In this document: positions 46,379 through 54,880 of the stretch, piece by piece
How the letters are laid out: each line of letters starts with the position of its first letter
Position numbering within the stretch: position 1 is the first letter of the stretch
Assembly: GCF_902506145.1 (NCBI RefSeq)
Contig: NZ_LR733519.1
Coordinates: 428,671 to 492,670 of the forward strand
DNA from: Burkholderia sp. 8Y
GTDB lineage: Bacteria > Pseudomonadota > Gammaproteobacteria > Burkholderiales > Burkholderiaceae
Reading direction: 5' to 3'
DNA length: 64,000 bases
Notes under the pieces: generated by a model
The model's input: the letters and a program-made list of their open reading frames with translations, nothing else
Told to the model about the DNA's origin: nothing
Database searches by the model: none
Translations under genes and position numbers: made by a program

Positions 46379-46835
46379 GCGCGCTTGGAGATGCGCCGTC
46401 GCGAAAAGGCGCGTCGGTGCGCATCGACCGTTGGACGCGACCAACGCGGCTCGGCGAGATCCGCAATCAGCGTGTGGCCGACATGGCTGCCTGATGACGC
46501 GTGCCGCGTTCGCCTGCCTCGACGGACAGCCGATACCGTCGCATCGCGGTGTCACCGGTCGAGCGCCGGGGCGCCTGCGCTCAATCAGTAAGGGCAACTC
46601 GCGCCATGCCCGAATGCACGGTCACCAACGGTGGAATGAGACCGGCGACGCAAGGTCGTGACCGCGCACACGCCGAATCTTTGCCCATCGCGTGTACCCG
46701 CCCTTGCCCCCGAAAGTCACGCTCGCGAGATCGCCGCCTGAATCGCGGGCAAGAGTGGCTTCGATAAACGCGCGAGATAATCGCCCGCGCCACGCCGATG
46801 GCATGCCCCGTGCTCTGACGGTCTCGAGTCTCATC
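46379..46835. other. Intergenic region
   Basis: About 450 bases between the flavin reductase and the next gene. Open frames here lack domains and ribosome sites. Nothing else is seen. Confidence 0.4.
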
Positions 46836-47414
46836 ATGAACAAGCGAAACGGTATGAACATCGTCTGCGTGGGTTGGGGGTCTTTGCTGTGGAATCTCAA
46901 GGGTTTTCCGATCGACGGCGAATGGCGCGAAGGCGGCCCGCAAGTTCCGCTGGAGTTCGCGCGCCACTCCGACGGCGAGATCGTGAGCCTCGTCGTGCTG
47001 GAGTCCGGGCCTTTGCAGCCCACGTTCTGGGCGCCGGTCGCGTTAGTCTCGCTCGACGCCGCCCGCGAGGCGTTGCGCGCGCGCGAGGATATACGCGCCA
47101 ACGTCGCGGAATGGATCGGAAGCATTCCGGCGCCCGCTGGCATCGCGTATCCGCAAGCGCATGCGTTTGCATCATGGCTGGAACGCAACGGCGCGGACGC
47201 GGTCATCTGGACGGCGCTGCCGCCCAAATCGCGCGAGAGCAACGGCCGCATGCCGAGCGTCGATGAAGCCGTGACCTACCTGCGATCGCTCGGTGAAGAA
47301 GACTGCCGCCGCGCCGAAGCCTATGTCCGGCAGTCGCCTGTGGGCATTCGCACGCCGTTTCGCGAGCGTTTCGAAGACGTATTCGGATGGACGCCGACGC
47401 CCGCCGATAGCTGA
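46836..47414 (+). CDS. Uncharacterised protein, possible GGCT-like fold
   Basis: About 192 residues (or 186 from the ATG at 46854). It begins MNIVCVGWGSLLWN, where the WGSL strand resembles the nucleotide-like loop YGSL of gamma-glutamylcyclotransferase/BtrG folds. No clear catalytic Glu can be assigned. The remainder (LEFARHSDGEIVSLVVLESG, DAVIWTALPPKSRESNGRMP, FEDVFGWTPTP) matches a family seen in proteobacteria without known function. 41 bases before the MOSC gene, same direction. Confidence 0.6.
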   Translation: MNKRNGMNIVCVGWGSLLWNLKGFPIDGEWREGGPQVPLEFARHSDGEIVSLVVLESGPLQPTFWAPVALVSLDAAREALRAREDIRANVAEWIGSIPAPAGIAYPQAHAFASWLERNGADAVIWTALPPKSRESNGRMPSVDEAVTYLRSLGEEDCRRAEAYVRQSPVGIRTPFRERFEDVFGWTPTPADS

Positions 47415-47455
47415 GAAGCGTGCAACGGCTCACCATTCGCCAGTGTCGATAACCC

Positions 47456-47962
47456 ATGCCGCTCAATCCCGATTCGCCGCTGACCAGACTGATGCTCGCG
47501 CCCGTCCGCGCGGGCCGTGTCGTGTGGGTCGGCTTGCGCGCTGCGCGGCGCGTGCCGCTCGTGGAAGTTCAATCGGCGCGCGCATCGACCGAAGAAGGGC
47601 TCGCAGGCGATCACTACAGCCGCAAAGGCGGCAACCGGCAAATCACGCTGATCGAAGCCGAGAGCCTGCGCGCCATTGCGAGCCATCTCGGGCGCGAGCG
47701 CGTCACGCCGTTCGAACTGCGGCGCAATGTCGTCACCGAGGGCATCAACCTGCATGCGTTGAAGGACCGGCAGTTTCGCATCGGCAGCGCGCTGCTCGAA
47801 ATGACAGGTGAATGTCATCCTTGTTCGAGGATGGAGGAAACCTTCGGCGTCGGCGGATACAACGCGGTGCGCGGTTTCGGAGGCATCACGGCGCGCGTCG
47901 TCGAAGAGGGGATGATCGAGGTGGGCAGTTCCGTCGAGCCGCTTTTCTGTCCGACACCATGA
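47456..47962 (+). CDS. MOSC-domain protein
   Basis: 168 residues, a stand-alone MOSC (molybdenum-cofactor sulfurase C-terminal) domain. EEGLAGDHYSRKGGNRQIT, LIEAESLRAIASHLG, FELRRNVVTEGINLHAL and the conserved Cys motif GECHPCSRME (about 122-130) are all present. MOSC proteins bind Moco and sulfur and reduce N-hydroxylated compounds or transfer sulfur. No other Moco gene lies nearby. Confidence 0.88.
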   Translation: MPLNPDSPLTRLMLAPVRAGRVVWVGLRAARRVPLVEVQSARASTEEGLAGDHYSRKGGNRQITLIEAESLRAIASHLGRERVTPFELRRNVVTEGINLHALKDRQFRIGSALLEMTGECHPCSRMEETFGVGGYNAVRGFGGITARVVEEGMIEVGSSVEPLFCPTP

Positions 47963-48179
47963 CAGAGTGCGCTTGCGTCGCGGCGCAAACTCGGCGTTAT
48001 GAGCTCGCTAACCCGCATCGCAGGCTAGCGAGCAACCCTTCGGCATTCATCACAGGAGATACGCGCGAGCGTTCCTTACCGGATCACGCCGAAATCGGTT
48101 TCCTGACAAACTCACTGCTCACAGAGATCAGACCGCTTTCGTTATGACCTTGCAAGCAGTAACGGCAGAGCATGCGAAC

Positions 48180-49553
48180 TCAACTGTTCCGTTCGCCTGC
48201 ACTGACCGCATTGCTGAGCGTGATGGTCCAGTGTCCGTCCTCTCGCTTGACGGGGGCACTGAATTGCCAGTCAGCGGGAAACCCTTGAACATCCGTCACA
48301 ACAAGGGTGTCCCCATTCAGGGAAATGAAAAGTGATCCGGACCCCGTGTTCTGATAGAAACCTTCTGCATCAGTCTGTCCGTAATACAGCGTGCACGGCG
48401 AAAAACTATCTCCGCCTCCGTCTCGGCTTGCCGTAATGACGCCCGTATCACGATTGGAAAAGTACGTCATTCCCGTCATGGTTGACTGCGAGAAAAAATC
48501 GGTATAGTTGGGATCATCTATCTCGCTATCGATAAACACGAAGTATCCATTTCCCGCAGCCACGAATGCAAAGGCGGTAGGATGGCCTTCCCCGTAAAGA
48601 GAAGGCAAATCAGGCTGCTCGGGTTCCGTGAAGAAGACCTGGTGATAAACCTCGGGCCTGTACTGTGCAAGGGCCATGACACCGGAGTACAACATACCGA
48701 GCCTCATGTTAGTTACTCGAATGGATTTGCCGTTCCAGTACCCTTCGTTAAACTGGATTTGGGTGTTTAATCCGTCCACCCCCGGAGCGGCCGTCGTGCC
48801 GTAAAAGTAGGTCTCCGGGTAATAGAACATCGTCATGCCTTCAGCAAATTGGCGGATGTCGATTTTCCACGCGCCATCCGGCGTCTGCACCGGCCTGGAA
48901 ATGACCCAGTCAGCCGGCAGGCCGGAGACGCCGGCAAGGGAGACAAAGCCATTTTCGAAAACAAGAGAAAGAGTTCCGCTGCCGGTCCATTGAATAGTGC
49001 CGGTCGCATTGTCGAAGAACCCGAAGCGGATTGTCACGTCTGTCGTGACGGCCTGCGTCATGTCTACGAATCCGAGTGTGCCTTCGGTGAGCAATCCGGC
49101 GGTGACGCTGGTGAACTGCGTAGTGCTTTGAGGAATGGTTGACGTCGCGGCAAGAGCGTCCGGCACAGTGATCACATTGGAATCGTTGTTCACCAGGTTC
49201 TGCAAAGAGATCTTGACGCGCGCTACAACCGTTTCATCAGTGGTCACGGCGCTTAGCGGATGAGCCGCGAAAAGAAATTCTTCGGCGAAGAAAGGAATCT
49301 CGCTGCCGGTCCATTCCTCAATGCGATTCTTATAGCTCTGTGCAGGGTCATCGATGTTCAAATTGCTGTACGTCAGCGTGCGCGGGCCGTTCGAACGCGC
49401 CTGCCACAACCATGATCCATCGGCGTTAGATAGTTGGATCATGTCCCCGTGATGCGCAATGGCCTGGTTTCTGCCGCCATAGTTCGGGCCTTCATAGTAC
49501 TTAAGCCATACATCAGTCGCCGCGATTTGCTTCAGGTTTTCCTTGCTATTCAT
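48180..49553 (-). CDS. Orphan two-repeat protein, possible beta-gamma-crystallin motif at N-terminus
   Basis: 457 residues, family not recognised. No signal peptide or membrane helix. Residues about 15-45 read VWLKYYEGPNYGG and later MIQLSNADGSW; the Y-x6-G...S pattern resembles a beta-gamma-crystallin Greek key (inference). Two similar units lie at about 174-233 and 388-446; both carry TGSG, then GLPADW or GFPADW, then DG-x-W-x-I. The sequence is rich in aromatic and beta-prone residues and visibly poorer in G+C than its neighbours, suggesting recent acquisition. ATG 49553 has GGAGG upstream; a 16-bp palindrome lies at 49658. It may be an effector, stress or surface protein; I do not assign a function. 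Confidence 0.7.
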   Translation of the reverse strand: MNSKENLKQIAATDVWLKYYEGPNYGGRNQAIAHHGDMIQLSNADGSWLWQARSNGPRTLTYSNLNIDDPAQSYKNRIEEWTGSEIPFFAEEFLFAAHPLSAVTTDETVVARVKISLQNLVNNDSNVITVPDALAATSTIPQSTTQFTSVTAGLLTEGTLGFVDMTQAVTTDVTIRFGFFDNATGTIQWTGSGTLSLVFENGFVSLAGVSGLPADWVISRPVQTPDGAWKIDIRQFAEGMTMFYYPETYFYGTTAAPGVDGLNTQIQFNEGYWNGKSIRVTNMRLGMLYSGVMALAQYRPEVYHQVFFTEPEQPDLPSLYGEGHPTAFAFVAAGNGYFVFIDSEIDDPNYTDFFSQSTMTGMTYFSNRDTGVITASRDGGGDSFSPCTLYYGQTDAEGFYQNTGSGSLFISLNGDTLVVTDVQGFPADWQFSAPVKREDGHWTITLSNAVSAGERNS

Positions 49554-50027
49554 ATTGCCTCCCATCGGTTGACAGACAGAGAAGAGTGAAATCTGAACAA
49601 GCGTTTCGGTCTCCTAAACGTGTGACATTCGCTTCACACACCTTCAGGTTAGAACTAAAACGAACGTTCGTTTCTGATAAACGTCAAGGAAATGTCTTAT
49701 CAATTGAAATGGCGCCGACGGCATCGCGAGGCTGTCGGCCTTCGATCCGAAGGCGCGCATGACGGCGCGTCGGGCTGGCATGAAATCCCGCTGAACCCTT
49801 GCCAATCCCCAACTTTGGTATCGGCTCGTGTTCGTTGCAGCGAGCATCGCACCGATGCAACAATGCATTGCACACGCCGCTCTTCCGTCCCGATGCCGGC
49901 GTCCGTAATCTCCTGCCATCGCTCCGCGCACTTGGTCGTACCCGCCGCCATTCAAGATGGCGGCTGTCACATTGGCGCCGGAAAATGTTCGCCGGCTAAT
50001 GCTCTAAAACTCGAAGAGGAAATGACC
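49554..50027. other. Divergent intergenic region
   Basis: Besides the palindrome at 49658, nothing is identified. A frame running into the hydrolase from 49692 lacks a ribosome site and is unlike the family, so I treat it as untranslated lead. Confidence 0.4.
49658..49673. promoter_or_regulatory. Perfect 16-bp palindrome, TetR-type operator candidate
   Basis: AAACGAACGTTCGTTT is fully symmetric and lies 105 bases upstream of the 49553 start, in the region shared with the divergent hydrolase at 50028. Such GAACGTTC-centred palindromes are common TetR-family sites. No TetR gene is in the window. Confidence 0.6.
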
Positions 50028-50864
50028 ATGCCGTACGTCACAACGAAAGACAACGTCGAAATCTTCTACAAGGACTGGGGCCCGAAGGACGCGCAGCCGA
50101 TCGTCTTCCATCACGGCTGGCCGTTGTCTTCCGACGACTGGGACGGGCAGATGCTGTTTTTCGTGCAGAAGGGCTTTCGCGTGATCGCGCATGACCGGCG
50201 CGGTCATGGCCGCTCGACGCAGGTATCGGACGGGCACGACATGGATCACTACGCGGCAGATGCCTTCGCCGTGGTCGAGGCGCTCGATCTGCGCAATGCG
50301 GTGCACATCGGCCATTCGACCGGCGGCGGCGAAGTCGCACGTTACGTCGCGAAACACGGCGAACCCGCGGGGCGCGTGGCCAAGGCCGTGCTCGTCAGCG
50401 CCGTCCCGCCGCTCATGCTCAAGACTGAGGCGAATCCGGAAGGCCTGCCGCTCGACGTGTTCGACGGCTTTCGCAAGGCGCTCGCCGACAATCGCGCGCA
50501 ATTCTTCGTCGACGTGCCGGCGGGGCCGTTCTACGGCTTCAACCGTTCGGGCGCGACCGTGCATCAGGGCGTGATCCAGAACTGGTGGCGTCAGGGCATG
50601 ATGGGCAGCGCAAAGGCGCATTACGACGGCATCAAGGCGTTCTCCGAGACGGACCAGACGGAAGACTTGCGCGCGATTTCGGTGCCGACGCTCGTGCTGC
50701 ACGGCGAAGACGACCAGATCGTGCCGATCGCCGATGCGGCGCTGAAGTCGGTCAAGCTGCTCAAGAACGGCACGCTGAAGACGTATCCCGGTTTTTCGCA
50801 TGGCATGTTGACCGTCAACGCCGACACCCTCAACGCTGATCTTCTGGCGTTCATCCAGTCGTAA
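50028..50864 (+). CDS. Non-haem chloroperoxidase / alpha/beta hydrolase
   Basis: 278-residue alpha/beta hydrolase of the cofactor-free chloroperoxidase/esterase group (perhydrolase activity is common). VTTKDNVEIFYKDWGPKDAQ is the family start. The oxyanion segment is FHHGWPLSSDDW, the nucleophile S97 is in IGHSTGGGEVARYVAKHG, the acid lies in LHGEDDQIVP and the His in PGFSHGML. GAGGA at good spacing selects ATG 50028 over the ATG six bases earlier. Divergent from the orphan gene at 48180 and followed by a hairpin. Confidence 0.92.
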   Translation: MPYVTTKDNVEIFYKDWGPKDAQPIVFHHGWPLSSDDWDGQMLFFVQKGFRVIAHDRRGHGRSTQVSDGHDMDHYAADAFAVVEALDLRNAVHIGHSTGGGEVARYVAKHGEPAGRVAKAVLVSAVPPLMLKTEANPEGLPLDVFDGFRKALADNRAQFFVDVPAGPFYGFNRSGATVHQGVIQNWWRQGMMGSAKAHYDGIKAFSETDQTEDLRAISVPTLVLHGEDDQIVPIADAALKSVKLLKNGTLKTYPGFSHGMLTVNADTLNADLLAFIQS

Positions 50865-50874
50865 GCGACCGACA

Positions 50875-50897
50875 CCGGGCCCGCGTGAGCGGCCCGG
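50875..50897 (+). terminator. GC-rich hairpin after the hydrolase
   Basis: CCGGGCC pairs with GGCCCGG across a nine-base loop, starting 10 bases after the stop codon; a short pyrimidine-rich run follows. Probable terminator. Confidence 0.6.
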
Positions 50898-51056
50898 GCG
50901 TCTCTCGATTGCAAGCACGTCTAAGGTTTCTTCCCTCCTCGATTTTTCGAGCGCAAGCGTCGCCGGAATAGAATCAAGTCAAATGCGGGTTGACAAACTC
51001 CCGGCCGCCGGCTCCCGCGCAAGCTCTTGTCCCATTCAAACGCCGATGCCGCGTCA

Positions 51057-51075
51057 CCCCCTATTTACGGGTGGG
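51057..51075. promoter_or_regulatory. CCCCT-type palindrome upstream of acyl-CoA ligase 2
   Basis: CCCCCT-ATTTACG-GGTGGG, an imperfect form of the element found at 56752, 58808 and 59272. About 240 bases upstream of the ligase start. Apart from this and the hairpin at 50875, the 447-base region 50865-51311 shows no gene. Confidence 0.45.
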
Positions 51076-51311
51076 CGACAGAGGGCGGTATCGGCGTATC
51101 GTTGTGCTAGTTCGCGTTCGACGGCGGCGCACCGCAAAGGGCAGCAAGCCGCGCGGATCGCTTCACGAACCCGCCGCCCTTGACGGTGGCACCCGTTGAG
51201 GCGAGCGGGCGTCACGCTTAAGCCTTACCGCACGCGCGGCACACACCGCGCCCGCGGCGAGCGCCACGATGCCGGACGCGGCGACACCGGCCAAAAATAA
51301 TGGAGACATTC

Positions 51312-53018
51312 ATGAGCGGTACGAATTCGGGAACCTTGGTTCATCGCTTTCTGCACTGGGAGCATGCGCAACCCGACGCGGTGTATCTGACCGAACCGAC
51401 GCCGGACGGCCGCGTCGTCGATTACACGTGGAGGCAGGTCGGGGACGAGGCGCGGCGCATGGCCGGCTGGCTGGAATCGTTGCAGTTGCCGCCGGGCAGC
51501 GCCATTTCCATCGTCGGGAAGAACAGCGCGCACTGGATCATCGCGGACCTCGCCATCTGGTTCGCCGGGCATGTGTCCGTGCCGCTTTATCCCACCATCA
51601 GCGCCGATACCGCGAAGTACGTCTTCGAGCATTGCAATGTGCGCGTCGTGTTGGCCGGCAAGCTCGACGGCAAGACCGATGCGTGGGACGAGATTCGCAA
51701 GGTAATGCCGCCAAACGCGCGGCTCGTCGGCCTGCCGATGTCGCCGCAAACGCCCGATGCGTCACCGTGGAGCGATATCGTTGCTGGCGCCGCACCGCTC
51801 GAAGAGGTGCATCTGCCGTCGCCCGACGCGCTCGCGACGATCATCTACACGTCGGGCAGCACCGGCCGTCCGAAGGGCGTGATGCACAGCTTCGGCACCA
51901 TCTTTGCGTACGCGACGGAGTCCGGCGCGTTTTGCGATTTCACGCCGGCCGACCGAGTGCTCTCCTATCTGCCGCTCGCGCATACGGCGGAGCGTTCGTT
52001 CGTCGAAGCGAATTCGCTGTGCCACGGTTTTCATGTCTTTTTCAACGACAGCCTCGCCACGTTCGTGCAGGACCTGCTGCGAGCACGGCCCACGGTGTTT
52101 ATCTCGATGCCGCGCCTGTGGACGAAGTTCTATCAGGGCATCTGCGCGAAGCTGGCGGACGAGCAGCAGGCCTTGCTCCATACGGACGCGCCGGAAGCCG
52201 GCCCGCTCAAGCGCCAGATTTTGACCATGCTCGGGCTCGACTCGACGCGGATTGCGTTCACCGGCTCCGCGCCGCTGCCTGAGCAGATCACGAACTGGTA
52301 TCGCGCGCTCGGACTGGAATTGCTGGACGTGTACGGCATGACCGAGAACTTCTCGTATTCGCACTACAGCCGTCCGGGGCTCGTGCGCCTCGGCTATTCG
52401 GGCCAGGCGATGCCGGGCGTCGAATGCAGGATCGCCGAGAACGGCGAGATTCTGCTGAAGTCGCCCACGATGATGCTCGGCTACTATTGCCAGCCCGAAC
52501 TGACCGACGATAGCCTGACGGAAGACGGCTTCTTCAGGACCGGCGATCGCGGCGAACTCGATGAAATCGGCCGGCTGAAGATCACGGGTCGCGTCAAGGA
52601 AATCTTCAAGACGAGCAAGGGCAAATACGTGGCGCCTGCGCCGATCGAGAACAGGCTGAGTCATCCGAAAGTCGAAGCGGTCTGCGTCACGGGACCGGCG
52701 TTCACGCAACCGTTCGCGCTGATGATGCTGTCGGCGGCGGCGCAAAGCGACCTCGATACGGCCGAGACGCGCGAAGCGTTGCGCGCGGAGCTGCGCACGC
52801 TGCTGGAGGAGGTCAACGCCACGCTCGAAGAACACGAAAAGCTGGGCTTTATCGTGGTGGTGAAGGATTCGTGGCGGATCGAAAGCGGCTTTCTCACGCC
52901 GACGATGAAAATCCGGCGCGGCAGCATCGAAGAGCGTTATCTGACGGCGGCGCGCGCTTGGGCCGAACTGGGGCAGGCGGTCATTCTCGAAGACGAAGCC
53001 TTGCAGGCGCAGCACTGA
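51312..53018 (+). CDS. Long-chain acyl-CoA ligase (FadD15-like AMP-binding)
   Basis: 568-residue ANL ligase of the long-chain FACS subgroup with a reduced C-terminal domain. SAISIVGKNSAHWIIADLAI, IYTSGSTGRPKGVMHSFG (P-loop), FISMPRLWTKFYQGICAKL, LLDVYGMTENFSYSH (A5), FFRTGDRGELDEIGRLKITG and GRVKEIFKTSKGKYVAPAP follow the family order. GGAGA five bases before ATG 51312 sets the start. It lies ahead of the degraded region and the sulfatase/FGE genes. It forms a ligase/BON/dehydrogenase trio with 56876 and 59481, parallel to the 26-39 kb island, though this ligase is not a close copy of the one at 32829. Confidence 0.9.
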   Translation: MSGTNSGTLVHRFLHWEHAQPDAVYLTEPTPDGRVVDYTWRQVGDEARRMAGWLESLQLPPGSAISIVGKNSAHWIIADLAIWFAGHVSVPLYPTISADTAKYVFEHCNVRVVLAGKLDGKTDAWDEIRKVMPPNARLVGLPMSPQTPDASPWSDIVAGAAPLEEVHLPSPDALATIIYTSGSTGRPKGVMHSFGTIFAYATESGAFCDFTPADRVLSYLPLAHTAERSFVEANSLCHGFHVFFNDSLATFVQDLLRARPTVFISMPRLWTKFYQGICAKLADEQQALLHTDAPEAGPLKRQILTMLGLDSTRIAFTGSAPLPEQITNWYRALGLELLDVYGMTENFSYSHYSRPGLVRLGYSGQAMPGVECRIAENGEILLKSPTMMLGYYCQPELTDDSLTEDGFFRTGDRGELDEIGRLKITGRVKEIFKTSKGKYVAPAPIENRLSHPKVEAVCVTGPAFTQPFALMMLSAAAQSDLDTAETREALRAELRTLLEEVNATLEEHEKLGFIVVVKDSWRIESGFLTPTMKIRRGSIEERYLTAARAWAELGQAVILEDEALQAQH

Positions 53019-53085
53019 AGCTGTCGCGCTTCACTTGGACTCGCCGCGCGCTCGAAAAAGGGCGTGCGGCGTTTTGCTCTGGCTC

Positions 53086-53360
53086 ATCGACGCCATGTCG
53101 ATACGAAGCGATATTCACGTCGTGCGCCTGCTTCCGTTCGAACGCCGTATCTATCTCGCCGACGTTCGCCCTCTCGCAGTCCGGCACGACCTGATGCTCC
53201 GCGCAGAAGTCCGCCAAGTCCTGCGTGGCGGCGAGCCTCAAATCGAGCGGGTGTTCATTATCAGCAGCGCGCCGTGTATGAGCGCGAGCGGCTGCAGCGC
53301 GCTGACCAACGCCGGCACGCCATGGCGGCCGAGCAGCATCAGACAAGAGTTGACATCGTG
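53086..53360 (-). pseudogene. Zinc alcohol dehydrogenase (YahK/CAD type) remnant
   Basis: The reverse strand reads HDVNSCLMLLGRHG, LALIHGALLIMNTRSI then a stop, and after a frame change DLADFCAEHQVVPD, VGEIDTAFERKQAHDVN. These correspond to the C-terminal third of YahK-type NADP-dependent alcohol dehydrogenases (cf. EMLDFCAEHG and INEAYERM). Frameshift, stop and degenerate residues show decay. It directly abuts the sulfatase fragment at 53361. Confidence 0.7.
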
Positions 53361-53525
53361 ATGCTCCGAACCTTTTTCTTCGCTTCGGACAACGTCTTCG
53401 AGCAGGAAGTGCAGCCCGCCGGACGCACGAAGTTCCGAGGCGGCATGGGCTCCAAATCGGGAGGCGGCGTGCGCTCGCCGTCCTTCGTTTAGTGGAAAGG
53501 CATGATCGAGCCCCGCCGCTCGGAC
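53361..53525 (+). pseudogene. Inverted sulfatase gene fragment
   Basis: The rightward reading [18 protein letters not shown] then FRGGMGSKSGGGVRSPSFV, stop, [11 protein letters not shown] mirrors the intact sulfatase at 54881-56578 ([38 protein letters not shown]). Nucleotide similarity is obvious over about 155 bases. An in-frame TAG at 53490-53492 breaks it. It is in the opposite orientation to the parent, leaving an inverted repeat. Confidence 0.85.
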
Positions 53526-53691
53526 GTGGTGTCCCGCACGAAGTCGAAGCGGCTTGCCGCCCCTTTAATCGCTTGTCCCACTTCCCGCTGAACTGCGCGA
53601 GCCTGCGCAGAACCATTGCGCCGCGCGTCGAATGCGATACGACGCGCGCACAGTGATCCGTGTTGCGCCGGGGTGTCCCGGCGCGCCGCGA

Positions 53692-54825
53692 TCAACGGCT
53701 TGCGTTCTGTTCGCGCTTCCACTCGCTTTCGTCCATCGCGAGACGAAAGCCCAGGTGCGACATGCCGTTCATCGGATCGGTGCCGCGCCGCGCGCTCACG
53801 CGGTAGCTCTGGCAATACGTTTCGCTGCACAGAAACGACCCGCCGCGCGTCACGCGTTCGGGCGCGTAGGCGGTGGGGCCGTTCTCGGGATCGAAGCTCT
53901 CCGACGGTCCGGCCGGATTGCTCACGACATCGCCGCCAGCCGCTTCGATGCGAAACGCGTCCGCGCGATACCAGTCCGCGACCCATTGCCAGACGTTGCC
54001 CGCCATGTCGAAGAGGCCGTAGCCGTTCGCCGGGAAGCTGCCGACCGGCGACGTGCCGACCTGCACCTTCTCGCGGGCATCCGCCGCGTTGACGGGAAAG
54101 GCATGCGCGCCGTCATCCCAGGTGTTGGCCATCTGCCGGCCACCGGGCGCGAACTCGGCGCCCCACGCGTAATCCGCCTGCTGCAGACCGCCGCGCGCGG
54201 CGTATTCCCATTCGGCTTCGCTCGGCAAGCGTTTGTGGGCCCAGCGCGCATAGGCGAGCGCATCCTCGTACGACACCTGCACCACCGGATGCTTCTCCTT
54301 ACCGACGATGCTGCTGGCAGGCCCCATCGGATGCTGCCAGTTCGCGCCGGGCACGAACTTCCACCAGCGCGTGTAATCGTTGAGCGGCACGGGCGCGTCG
54401 GTGCCCGTGAAGACGAGCGCGCCCGGCACCAGCGTGCTGTCGGGCGGACGCGGCGTGCCCGGCGGCAACTGCGCTTGCAGGTCTTCCCAGCGAGGCTTGC
54501 GCTCCGCCGTGGTGACGTAGCCCGTTGCAGCGACGAAGCGCGCGAAGTCGGCGTTGGTGACGTCGTGGCGGTCGATCCAGTATCCGCTCAGGCTGACGGC
54601 ATGCGCCGGGCCTTCGTTGGGCAAGGCATGGCGATGCGCGCTGCCCATCGTGAACTTGCCGCCCGGTATCCACACCATGTCTTGCGGGCCGCTGCGGCCG
54701 TCGCCGACGGTCAGCGCAACCGGTTCGCGCGGTCGGTATGCGCTAAAAGCGAACGCGGAGCCCGCCAGCGCGAGGGCAAGCGCGACGGCGCCCGCGAGGC
54801 GCCGTTGTCGAATGGTGAACTTCAT
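53692..54825 (-). CDS. Formylglycine-generating enzyme (SUMF1/FGE), with export signal
   Basis: Converts the active-site Cys of type I sulfatases to formylglycine. 377 residues: an N-terminal hydrophobic signal or anchor (LAGAVALALALAGSAFAFSA), then the FGE fold (MVWIPGGKFTMGSAHRHALP, GYWIDRHDVTNADFARFVAA, LPSEAEWEYAARGG, GLFDMAGNVWQWVADWY). The C-terminal active-site pair is present: C333 and C338 in GGSFLCSETYCQSYR, matching C336/C341 of human FGE. So it should be a true FGE and not an EgtB/PvdO relative. 55 bases downstream of the sulfatase, same strand. The export signal is unusual because bacterial FGE is normally thought to act before secretion. Confidence 0.93.
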   Translation of the reverse strand: MKFTIRQRRLAGAVALALALAGSAFAFSAYRPREPVALTVGDGRSGPQDMVWIPGGKFTMGSAHRHALPNEGPAHAVSLSGYWIDRHDVTNADFARFVAATGYVTTAERKPRWEDLQAQLPPGTPRPPDSTLVPGALVFTGTDAPVPLNDYTRWWKFVPGANWQHPMGPASSIVGKEKHPVVQVSYEDALAYARWAHKRLPSEAEWEYAARGGLQQADYAWGAEFAPGGRQMANTWDDGAHAFPVNAADAREKVQVGTSPVGSFPANGYGLFDMAGNVWQWVADWYRADAFRIEAAGGDVVSNPAGPSESFDPENGPTAYAPERVTRGGSFLCSETYCQSYRVSARRGTDPMNGMSHLGFRLAMDESEWKREQNASR

Positions 54826-54880
54826 GTCGGGTCTCTAAATGCGTTGCACCCGCCTTCACGACGAAAGCGGGCGCAAGAAC

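Noticed and set aside
49692..50027. N-terminal extension of the chloroperoxidase-type hydrolase
   Set aside because: Not present in the family and no ribosome site; GAGGA before ATG 50028 gives the usual N-terminus.
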